A DNA stretch of 7,149 bases from Chthoniobacterales bacterium (GTDB taxonomy: Bacteria; Verrucomicrobiota; Verrucomicrobiia; Chthoniobacterales; UBA10450). Positions 1 to 5,867 of the stretch are shown here, piece after piece. A model generated the notes under the pieces. The model searched no databases and was not told the DNA's origin. It worked only from the letters and a program-made list of their open reading frames with translations. Position 1 is the first letter of the stretch. The number at the start of each line of letters is the position of its first letter. Where the stretch lies: contig JACCTI010000358.1 of NCBI GenBank assembly GCA_013812515.1, positions 1 through 7,149 on the forward strand. Reading direction: 5' to 3'. A program made the translations under genes and the position numbers.

Positions 1-223
1 CAGAAGCGAAGGCGTGGGATTTTCAGTCTCGGTCCGCCTTTTTCGCTTTCTGTTCGGTGGGCTTCGTGGAATGGACCCGGCGCTTGCCCGAGGCCGAACG
101 GCCGGAGTTCATTAACGATGTCCTGGATCGCTACCAGGCGGTAACGCCGGATTGCCGCGACGAAGAAATACCTTCAAGTTCTATCAGATGGATATTAGCT
201 TGGGCGCAGCCGATCCGAAGTAG
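1..223 (+). pseudogene. 3' end of a class I SAM-dependent methyltransferase-like gene, frameshifted
   Basis: The reading frame is open from position 3 and gives a C-terminal stretch with AWDFQSRSAFFAF, then GFVEWTRRLPEAERPEFI and NDVLDRYQAV. I recognise this as the tail of trans-aconitate-methyltransferase-like class I methyltransferases; the SAM-binding core lies outside the window. After the GAA codon at 165-167 the frame breaks. Reading on from 167 in the next frame gives NTFKFYQMDISLGAADPK and a TAG stop at 221-223, which is the ending I expect for the family. One extra A in the run at 166-168 would restore a single frame. Without it, translation runs on in the wrong frame to 266. It may be a real decaying gene or a one-base sequencing or assembly error. 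The family assignment rests on pattern memory of the tail only; the frame switch itself is visible directly. Confidence 0.6.
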
Positions 224-472
224 AGGCCGGGCTGGAAGGGAGTATGGGCCAAGAAGCCAAAGTTAAAATGTGCCCACCAGCTTCGCGGGGTTTCGGGCCA
301 GAGTTTTACTGGTTGACGCAGCGCCGTGTTTCAGCCACTCCAAACAGCGCACTTTTGTTTTCACAGTGCTGGGTAGCTCAGCTCGTTCGTTAGGTCGCGC
401 CGCCTTTTTTTGCCGTCTTACCGGGCTGGCGGCAGCTGATCTTTTCTCTCCTTAGATGTCCGAGAGCACACA
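224..472. other. Gene-free stretch before the possible cassette
   Basis: I see no coding sequence with recognisable protein character on either strand here. A short reading frame at 270-455 has no domain, no ribosome binding site and an unlikely composition. The only notable element is the GTTAGGT heptamer at 389-395. A weak CCAG/CTGG hairpin near 299-312 lacks a T-tract, so I do not call a terminator. No tRNA is supported: the phrase GGGTAGCTCAGC near 370-382 resembles a tRNA D-arm, but no T-loop or acceptor stem follows. Confidence 0.5.
389..395 (+). other. attC-like right core site (GTTAGGT)
   Basis: GTTAGGT fits the integron right-hand core consensus GTTRRRY and is preceded by TTC, as is the second core at 847-853 (both read TTCGTTAGGY). 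A matching left-hand RYYYAAC box is not clear. The best candidate is TCCAAAC at 339-345, which pairs at 5 of 7 positions and would make a 57-bp site, but the arms between them do not form a convincing stem. If real, this would be the left boundary of a cassette running to about 847. Confidence 0.25.
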
Positions 473-480
473 ATGATGTA

Positions 481-738
481 TTGCCCCGAGTGCCGTCCGC
501 TAGTGTTCGGTCGCTCGGCAAACGGAACTGGCCGTATTCCCTCGCGCTTTTGGTCGTATCCCCACTGTTTTCGCTTTTTTACATCAGGCCTCCTCTCCTA
601 TCGACGGTCGTTGTGCGATTGCGGTCTACGGTTCGCCCGCAGGACCGATACCGCTCGATTCGCTCCCTCGAGATGATCTTCGTTCTTGCGGGAGCAATCG
701 TGCTTCTGGCGTTCTTCTCTCGGCGTTCGATACAATAA
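481..738 (+). CDS. Possible small two-helix membrane protein
   Basis: I do not recognise this protein. The frame, starting at TTG 481 (or GTG 490), would encode 85 residues with two hydrophobic segments. The first is around residues 19-34 (LALLVVSPLFSLFYI), the second around 65-80 (MIFVLAGAIVLLAFF), separated by an Arg-rich stretch. The stop at 736-738 lies 13 bp before the left box of the attC-like element, the arrangement expected for a cassette gene. Against it: no good ribosome binding site serves this start. An overlapping frame beginning ATG-ATG at 473, with GAGAG at 462-466, reads MMYCPECRP, which looks like a zinc-ribbon start. The true gene may therefore begin in that frame and be frameshifted, or neither frame may be expressed. 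Confidence 0.3.
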   Translation: MPRVPSASVRSLGKRNWPYSLALLVVSPLFSLFYIRPPLLSTVVVRLRSTVRPQDRYRSIRSLEMIFVLAGAIVLLAFFSRRSIQ

Positions 739-751
739 TGCTCTTACAGAC

Positions 752-853
752 ATCTAACTTTGCGTCGCAGCCATCTCCGGGAACTTTCGCGAGCAGGTCC
801 GCTGGCAGCTGCGCTCTATAGATTATGGTAGCCGATGTTCTGTTTCGTTAGGC
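752..853 (+). other. Integron attC-like recombination site
   Basis: The left box ATCTAAC (752-758) fits RYYYAAC and the right box GTTAGGC (847-853) fits GTTRRRY; their CTAAC/GTTAG cores are complementary. Just inside, 764-774 can pair with 825-836: G-T, T-A, C-G, an unpaired C833, G-C, C-G, an A-A mismatch, a G-T wobble, then CCAT with ATGG. That gives an imperfect stem with an extrahelical base, as in attC L boxes. The length of 102 bp is within the known attC range. Weak points are the unequal spacers between outer and inner boxes (5 versus 10 bases) and the absence of any integrase gene here. The call is inference from motif geometry. Confidence 0.4.
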
Positions 854-854
854 A

Positions 855-899
855 ATGATGCGCGTGGCACGAATCAGCCGCTCGCTTCAACATACTTAA
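855..899 (+). other. Short leader ORF abutting the DUF1801 gene
   Basis: Directly after the GTTAGGC core, ATG-ATG at 855-860 opens a 14-codon frame (MMRVARISRSLQHT). Its TAA stop (897-899) touches the ATG of the next gene at 900. No Shine-Dalgarno sequence is visible for the 900 start, so translation could be coupled through this leader. Frames this short arise readily by chance, and there is no composition or conservation evidence that it is translated. Confidence 0.15.
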
Positions 900-1295
900 A
901 TGATACCGAGGAAAACCAGCCGCGGCCACACTGCCAAGACAGTCAACGCCGGCGCACCCAAAACTGTCGACGCTTACCTCGCTGCACTAAGCGACGCCAA
1001 GCGGGTCGCGCTCGAACTGCTTCGGGAGATGATTAAGGGCGCGGCCCCGGAAGCCGAAGAGTGCGTCAGCTACGAACTCCCCGCTTTCCGTCTGAAAGGG
1101 AAGCTGTTGGTGTCCTACGGTGCCGCCGCGAATCACTGCGCGTTCTATCCCGGTTCCGTGATGCAGGCGCTGAAGGAGGAGCTCAAGGACTATGATACCA
1201 GCAAGGGCACGATTCGCTTTCCCGCAGAGCAGCCTTTGCCGCGTGCCTTAGTACGAAAGCTGGTGAAGCTCCGGATTGCGAAGAACGAGGATTGA
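900..1295 (+). CDS. DUF1801 / YdhG-like protein
   Basis: A 131-residue protein, the usual size for the DUF1801 family (YdhG-like, with a fold likened to frataxin-type iron chaperones). After a basic, probably disordered N-terminus of about 20 residues comes VDAYLAALSDAKR. The conserved core follows: EECVSYELPAFRLKGKLLVS, then AFYPGS, then YDTSKGTIRFPAEQPLP and a C-terminal LVRKLVKLR helix. Some relatives are annotated as iron chaperones, but the biochemical role of most members is unproven, so no specific function is claimed. The ATG at 900 is the only good start before the domain; no ribosome binding site is evident. It follows the attC-like element by 46 bp, and its stop is 17 bp from the convergent end of dpaL. 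No attC-like site follows it, so it is not a complete cassette. Confidence 0.85.
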   Translation: MIPRKTSRGHTAKTVNAGAPKTVDAYLAALSDAKRVALELLREMIKGAAPEAEECVSYELPAFRLKGKLLVSYGAAANHCAFYPGSVMQALKEELKDYDTSKGTIRFPAEQPLPRALVRKLVKLRIAKNED

Positions 1296-1312
1296 GCCGG
1301 ATTGGGAATACC

Positions 1313-2521
1313 TCAGTCCATCATCAGCGTGCCGTGCGCACGGCCAGGAGATTCCGAGCTTTCTGTCGGTGAGAGACTGAGGATATCCGCATAAGATGCC
1401 GGATTCGTTGCGCCTTCGGTAACGAAAACGAGAACGCGCGTCGCTGTGTCAATGTGAAGTTCAGCACGCCGCTCTTCGTTCTCGGGTCCAGTGAGCAACT
1501 CGAGCAGACCCGCCAGTCCCGCCGCTCCCGTTTCGCCCGCCACAATCCCGACGCGGGCCAGCGCGCGCATCGCTTCGCGCGCCCGCTCGTCGTTCACCGC
1601 GATGAAACCGTCGATCCCCGTGGAAACAATGGGCCAGGCAACAATGGAAGGTCGCCCGCAGTTCAGTCCGGCCATGATCGAAACGTGCGGCCCTGGGACC
1701 AAAACGATTTCTCCCGCTTCCATTGATGCGAGCATGCAGGCGGCGCTGAGAGGTTCGACGCTGAGAATGCCTGGCTGCACGGCGGCCCTGTGCGCCCGGT
1801 AATGTTTCACGACGGCTGCCGCAAGCGCCCCTACGCCGAACTGCACCGCGATGAACTCCGGCCCTGGTTCGTCGCGGCGCGCAAGCTCGTCATCGATTTC
1901 GGACATGATGGTGGAGTAGCCATCTATGACCGAGCGCGGCACATCTTCGTAGCCCGGCCATGAGGTATCGGAGATGACGAGGCAACGCTCGCCGGCGTCG
2001 CGCGCGGAACGCTCCACGGCCTGATCGTAGGTGCCGTTGATCACCTCCACCTGCGCGCCTTCACTCGCGATCGCGTCGATGCGCGCCTGCGCTGTTCCGG
2101 CCGGCACATAGATGCGCGATTGGAACTGGAGCAGCGCGGCCATGCGCGCAACGGCACGGCCATGATTACCGTCGGTTGCGGCGGCAAGCGTTATTGGCCG
2201 AATGGGGGCGAGATTCTGCGCGAGTTCTTCCAAGGTCCGCCATGGTCCGAGGATGCGGCCGAGGCGGGCCTCGAGAGCACGATAAACTGCCCACGATGCG
2301 CCGAGAATCTTGAACGCAGGTAATCCGAACCGGCTCGATTCGACCTTCAGCAGCACGTCGCCCACGCCAAGCACCCGTGCGAGTTCAGGCACGGAGACGA
2401 GCGGCGTTGGCTCGTATCCGGGGAGCCGGCGGTGGAACGCGATCGGCGTTTGGTCGGGCGGCGCGACCGCTGCCCTCGCAGGCTTATGGCGTTTCGAGTT
2501 CCAGAAGAAGCGGGCGCTCAT
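1313..2521 (-). CDS. dpaL: Diaminopropionate ammonia-lyase (PLP-dependent)
   Basis: This is a fold-type II PLP enzyme of the diaminopropionate ammonia-lyase family, which converts 2,3-diaminopropionate to pyruvate and two ammonia. It aligns well with my memory of E. coli DpaL/YgeX (398 aa). PGYEPTPL is followed by SSRFGLPAFKILGASW, with the PLP lysine at K71 (E. coli K77). ATDGNHGR places the catalytic acid at D117 (E. coli D120), and SDTSWPGY gives the second acid at D185 (E. coli D189). Further matches are FGVGALAA, MAGLNCG, AGETGAAGL and VTEG near the end. The ATG at 2521 gives 402 residues, close to the family length, and places FFWN where E. coli has FFNG. A TTG at 2587 would add 22 residues but shows no better ribosome binding site. 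It lies downstream of the exported-protein gene on the same strand; no other diaminopropionate or ureide genes are nearby. It is probably catabolic and cytoplasmic. Confidence 0.85.
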   Translation of the reverse strand: MSARFFWNSKRHKPARAAVAPPDQTPIAFHRRLPGYEPTPLVSVPELARVLGVGDVLLKVESSRFGLPAFKILGASWAVYRALEARLGRILGPWRTLEELAQNLAPIRPITLAAATDGNHGRAVARMAALLQFQSRIYVPAGTAQARIDAIASEGAQVEVINGTYDQAVERSARDAGERCLVISDTSWPGYEDVPRSVIDGYSTIMSEIDDELARRDEPGPEFIAVQFGVGALAAAVVKHYRAHRAAVQPGILSVEPLSAACMLASMEAGEIVLVPGPHVSIMAGLNCGRPSIVAWPIVSTGIDGFIAVNDERAREAMRALARVGIVAGETGAAGLAGLLELLTGPENEERRAELHIDTATRVLVFVTEGATNPASYADILSLSPTESSESPGRAHGTLMMD

Positions 2522-2650
2522 AGCCAGCGAGGGACTAGAGTGCTTTCGAAGCTGAAATTGATCCAACAGATCAGCAGGAGCGTTCAACGCGTCCGCTCAC
2601 CGACTCGGCGCGAAAACCGCTTCTTCCTTCGCACAACTCGACGCGGTAGC

Positions 2651-4768
2651 TTATTTCGCCTGGTTCTTCACCAATGTCGCGGTAGCGGATTGCGTCAGAG
2701 ATCCACTCGCGCCGGTGACAGTGAAGGGATAAGTCCCTCTCGCGGTCGAGGCGCTCACCGTAAGCGTGAGTGTTGAGGAAGTTGCCGTCGCCGGATTTGG
2801 GGTAAACTGCGCTGTCGTTCCTGCGGGCAAGCCGCTCGCGCTCAGGTTAACGCTGCCGGTAAAGCCGGCGTTACGGTTAATCGTGACGGTGTAAGTCGCA
2901 GTTCCGCCGCTTCGCTTGACCGTGACCGACGATGGAGCAATCGCGAGCGAGAAGTCCGGGGCAGGCGTAGGAGTTGGCGTGGCGGTCGGCGTCGGAGTGA
3001 CGGTAGGTGTCGGAGTGACGGTAGGTGTCGGCGTCGGTGTCGGAGTTGGTGTCGGGCTGCCCGAAGCCAGCTTGAAGCTCCCGATGCGCGTGCGCCAGTT
3101 GTACTGGCCCGTCGCTGCGTAATACTCGCTCGTGAACCAGAATGTGCTGTCGTCCACTGGATCAACCGTCAGCGCCGCGTAATCGCCCCAGCGATTACCG
3201 GTTCCGGTCTGGCTTCCGGTTCCGTCGAAGAGGTGAGCTTCTCCTTGCCCGAGAGTGTTGATCGGATCGGAGACGAGGCGACCAGCGTAACGAAGCTGCG
3301 GATAGATCGCAGAACTCGAGGCGCTGAAACCGAGCGCGAGATTTCCCTGACCGTCCATCGCGACGCTGCCGAGCCAGCGCCAGGTGTTATCGGGCTGGTA
3401 GGTGCTTTCTTGATAGACAACAGGCGCACCGCTCGTGACGTTGCGAAGCTCAAACCAGCGCACGCCCGCCACGCCGTTTGCGTTCACGCTGTAGGTGCCG
3501 ACGACTGACTCGTGCGTGCCAAAATTTCGATAAGCAAGGCGGAAGAGGAGGCGATCGCCGATCCCGTCCAGATTATTGGAAGACGTTACACCGGCCTGCG
3601 GCACGCAGGCGCGGCCTGTGGGGCAAAGCGCGGTGTAACCGGCGGCGGGCGGATTCGCTACCGTCCTGAAGGTTGAGAGCGTGGGCGTCACGAAATCCGC
3701 ATGGAAGTGGTAGGTCGTGTAATTCGGATTTGTTCCCTGGCCTGGGAACCCGACAAAAGGTGCAGGCGCACCTGACGGAGGGAGTGTCGTCCCATCGAGA
3801 TCAGCGGGCAGAAAAGGGTCGACGGTCCCGCCTAGCGGACCAACAGGACTAACGAACCCGGCGGGCTGATTCACGAGCATCTTGGCACGATCAAATGCGA
3901 ACGCCTGCGGGCCGAGGTAGGACGTGCCCGAGGAATTGAAGACGTTCATGCTCATGTAGTAGCCGTCCGGCCAAACGCTCAGATGCGGGTAATCGTAAAA
4001 GTTTGAACCGAGATGAAAACCGTAGCGCGCGTAGCTGCCCGTCGCGTCCGCGGTTGTTGAGATCGCAACGCACTCGTCCGTGATCGGCCCGCTTGTGGTC
4101 GGCTTTGCAAACTGGCTGATCAGCCATCGATTTGCGAGGTGATCGTAGAGGACAACCGGATCGCCGGAGCCGCCGGTTTCGCATGCTCCGCCGAAACCCG
4201 ACCAAATGGTCGAGATTCCTCGGGCTGCGAGCACAGACGCGCCGGTGGCTTTATCGAAAACCTGGAAGCCTTCGTTCACGATCTGGACATATTGCGTGGT
4301 GCCGACCGCGCCGTTCGTATCGGGCGGCGCGCAATTGCACCCGACACCGGGAAACGCAATTCCATCAAAGTTCATCAAGGCAGCGGGAACACTCGGTGCG
4401 CTTGGCGCCAGCACGTTGAGGGTGGAAACGCTCTTCATGTGCCTGTTCTGAATCACGGGATCGGCGCTGTCCTGATGGCGATGCGGGATTTTCGGGTTCT
4501 CGTTCGCTTCCCGCTCGGCTTTGCCGGAGTTAGCGGCTGCCTGTGGGGGCAGGTTTCTGACCGGCGGCGAAATGTCGTTCTTGTATGAAGTGCCAGATTT
4601 CGCGCCCTTCGGCTCCTGGTTTGCGGTCGGACCCTGTGCAACGGCGGACCCGCTGGTGAAGACGCCGAAGCCGAGTGACGCGAGGAACACGGCTGTGGCG
4701 CAAAGTGCCAGGGCGAGGAGGAAGCGAACCGTGGAAAAAGCGGTGTGCGAATGGTGTTTTCTTTTCAT
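2651..4768 (-). CDS. Exported protein with Thr-Pro linker and C-terminal Ig-like domain
   Basis: 705 residues from ATG 4768. The frame stays open upstream to 5086, but the chosen start is followed by a clear Sec signal peptide: MKRKHHSH, a hydrophobic core at about residues 16-37, and AVA-Q at 42-45 for cleavage. An ATG at 4792 would add eight residues. After a low-complexity stretch, a large domain (about 130-565) begins with FDGIAFPGVGCNC (cysteines 144 and 146) and PPDTNGAVG, and includes QIVNEGFQVFDKATG, GDPVVLYDHLANRWLISQFA, DYPHLSVW and RWGDYAAL. These read as beta-propeller-like repeats with several cysteines. Residues 571-604 are a Thr-Pro linker. Residues 605-700 form an Ig-like module (SGGTATYTVTI, GLPAGTTAQFTPNPAT, ARGTYPFTVTG) common in secreted proteins of Acidobacteria and Verrucomicrobia. 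There is no LPXTG or PEP-CTERM tail, so it is probably released or outer-surface associated. The function is unknown; adhesion or polymer binding is a guess. Confidence 0.85.
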   Translation of the reverse strand: MKRKHHSHTAFSTVRFLLALALCATAVFLASLGFGVFTSGSAVAQGPTANQEPKGAKSGTSYKNDISPPVRNLPPQAAANSGKAEREANENPKIPHRHQDSADPVIQNRHMKSVSTLNVLAPSAPSVPAALMNFDGIAFPGVGCNCAPPDTNGAVGTTQYVQIVNEGFQVFDKATGASVLAARGISTIWSGFGGACETGGSGDPVVLYDHLANRWLISQFAKPTTSGPITDECVAISTTADATGSYARYGFHLGSNFYDYPHLSVWPDGYYMSMNVFNSSGTSYLGPQAFAFDRAKMLVNQPAGFVSPVGPLGGTVDPFLPADLDGTTLPPSGAPAPFVGFPGQGTNPNYTTYHFHADFVTPTLSTFRTVANPPAAGYTALCPTGRACVPQAGVTSSNNLDGIGDRLLFRLAYRNFGTHESVVGTYSVNANGVAGVRWFELRNVTSGAPVVYQESTYQPDNTWRWLGSVAMDGQGNLALGFSASSSAIYPQLRYAGRLVSDPINTLGQGEAHLFDGTGSQTGTGNRWGDYAALTVDPVDDSTFWFTSEYYAATGQYNWRTRIGSFKLASGSPTPTPTPTPTPTVTPTPTVTPTPTATPTPTPAPDFSLAIAPSSVTVKRSGGTATYTVTINRNAGFTGSVNLSASGLPAGTTAQFTPNPATATSSTLTLTVSASTARGTYPFTVTGASGSLTQSATATLVKNQAK
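2991..3026. repeat. Tandem 18-bp repeat (x2) in the Thr-Pro linker
   Basis: Two perfect adjacent copies of the 18-mer GTCGGAGTGACGGTAGGT occupy 2991-3008 and 3009-3026. They sit within a longer degenerate GTCGG/GTTGG array (about 2968-3055) that encodes the Thr-Pro linker on the minus strand. Each 18-mer encodes six linker residues with a Val interrupting the Thr-Pro pattern. Arrays like this commonly gain or lose units in frame by slippage, so linker length may vary between strains. Confidence 0.85.
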
Positions 4769-4935
4769 TGAGGATGGGGGGAGGGGATGCATGCGGATAC
4801 GAAGCGAACAGGGTATGAGCAGTGTGACTGAGATGTCACGCTTTTTAGACGGACTGCGCGAAATCAAGTGTCGCGCGTCGGCCATACGATCAAGGCCTTC
4901 GTGCCTCGGCTTTGGCAGCGTGTAGTCTTCCAGTG
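4769..4935. promoter_or_regulatory. Divergent intergenic region, with inverted repeat at 4824-4839
   Basis: These 167 bp separate the divergent exported-protein and prenyltransferase genes and must hold both promoters. GTGAC-N6-GTCAC at 4824-4839 is a perfect 5-bp-arm inverted repeat that could be an operator. Its half-site spacing is not that of a standard CRP or FNR site. On the minus strand a GTGACA (overlapping the repeat) and a CATACC are 16 bp apart, a poor sigma-70-like pair. Neither gene start has a clear Shine-Dalgarno sequence; the strand upstream of 4768 is C-rich. The regulatory role is inferred from position, not from a recognised motif. Confidence 0.35.
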
Positions 4936-5814
4936 ATGCAACCTGCTGTCCTTTGGCGTGCCACGCGCGCTTACTCGCTGCCCGCGAGTGTTGTGCCAGT
5001 CGTGCTCGGAACCGTCCTTGCCGCGCGCGGAGATGGAACGGCTTCGGGCGAGGGGCAATTCGATCCCGGCACCTTTGCGCTGGCACTCGTTGGCGCTGTT
5101 CTTGCCCATTTCGGCGCTAATGTTCTGAACGACTATTTCGACTTCATCAAAGGTGTGGACACGCGTCCGGAACACGGCAGTGGTGTTCTGACCGGCGGCT
5201 TCATGACCGCCGCGCAGGCGTTAAATTTCGCTGTCCTCCTCTTGGGCGGGGCAGGCCTGTGCGGCTTACTTCTCTTGCGCGTCCACCGGGATGTGGTCTT
5301 TCCGCTCGGGCTGCTCGGGCTCGGATGTGCGGTCCTCTATCCCGCCTTTTTAAAGAAGTATGGTTTCGGTGATTTGCTCATCGTTCTCGCCTTCGGTCTC
5401 GGCCTGACGCTCGGTGCTTATGGAGTGCAGGCGCGGTCCAACTCCGTGCGCAGCTGGCTGCTGATCGCGCTCTACTCCCTGCCGGTGTGCCTCCTGGTCG
5501 ACGCAATTTTGCACGCAAACAATCTGCGCGACGCGCCTGATGACCGCGCAGCAAACGTTCGCACCCTCGCCACTCTTTTGCCGAAGAGAGCAGGGGAGGC
5601 ATGGCAATTGTTCCTGCTCTTTGCACCGCTCCTGTTTGTTGGTATCGGTGTGCTCACGCGATTGTTGCCACTCTGGAGTCTTGTGACATTTCTCTCTCTC
5701 CCGCTGCTCATACGCGCCGCGCGGACGGGCGACGTTCCGGCCACGGCCCAAACACATTTAGGTTTCGGCCTGCTCTACACCAGCTCGTTTTTGCTCCGGC
5801 CAGTGTTCCTCTGA
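4936..5814 (+). CDS. UbiA-family prenyltransferase, MenA-like
   Basis: A 292-residue integral membrane protein that should transfer a polyprenyl chain to an aromatic acceptor. The first Asp-rich motif is NDYFDFIKGVD (residues 65-75) and the second is NNLRDAPDDRAANVRT (195-210), where D199 and D203 would bind Mg-diphosphate. YPAFLKKYGFGDLL followed by LGAYGVQ (134-165) matches the layout of 1,4-dihydroxy-2-naphthoate prenyltransferase (MenA), so menaquinone synthesis is the most likely role. Other UbiA subfamilies with a different acceptor are possible. About eight or nine hydrophobic segments are visible, and the length is typical. ATG 4936 is preferred to TTG 4912 and GTG 4933 because MQPAVLWRATRAYSLPASV begins as the family does. 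No other men genes are in view. The zinc-ribbon hydrolase gene starts 53 bp downstream with no visible terminator between, suggesting co-transcription. Confidence 0.88.
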   Translation: MQPAVLWRATRAYSLPASVVPVVLGTVLAARGDGTASGEGQFDPGTFALALVGAVLAHFGANVLNDYFDFIKGVDTRPEHGSGVLTGGFMTAAQALNFAVLLLGGAGLCGLLLLRVHRDVVFPLGLLGLGCAVLYPAFLKKYGFGDLLIVLAFGLGLTLGAYGVQARSNSVRSWLLIALYSLPVCLLVDAILHANNLRDAPDDRAANVRTLATLLPKRAGEAWQLFLLFAPLLFVGIGVLTRLLPLWSLVTFLSLPLLIRAARTGDVPATAQTHLGFGLLYTSSFLLRPVFL

Positions 5815-5867
5815 ATTAAGGCCGATTGAAGCTGGACGTTACGGTCTCCGGAGACATTTTCCTTGCG

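Noticed and set aside
368..400. tRNA-like phrase GGGTAGCTCAGC
   Set aside because: No T-arm, anticodon stem or acceptor pairing follows; it is more simply read as part of the attC-like core region.
2968..3055. Possible CRISPR-like short repeat array
   Set aside because: The units are contiguous, degenerate, multiples of three and coding, with no spacers.
2916..3122. Plus-strand frame encoding a long Gly-Val repeat
   Set aside because: It is the antisense shadow of the Thr-Pro linker of the exported protein; the repeat follows from the codons of the real gene.
4139..4588. 149-codon plus-strand frame opposite the exported protein
   Set aside because: It is antisense to conserved coding sequence, with no domain or start signal.
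4769..5086. Upstream extension of the exported protein frame
   Set aside because: It would place 106 Arg-rich residues before a clear signal peptide and overlap the prenyltransferase start; it has no protein-like character.
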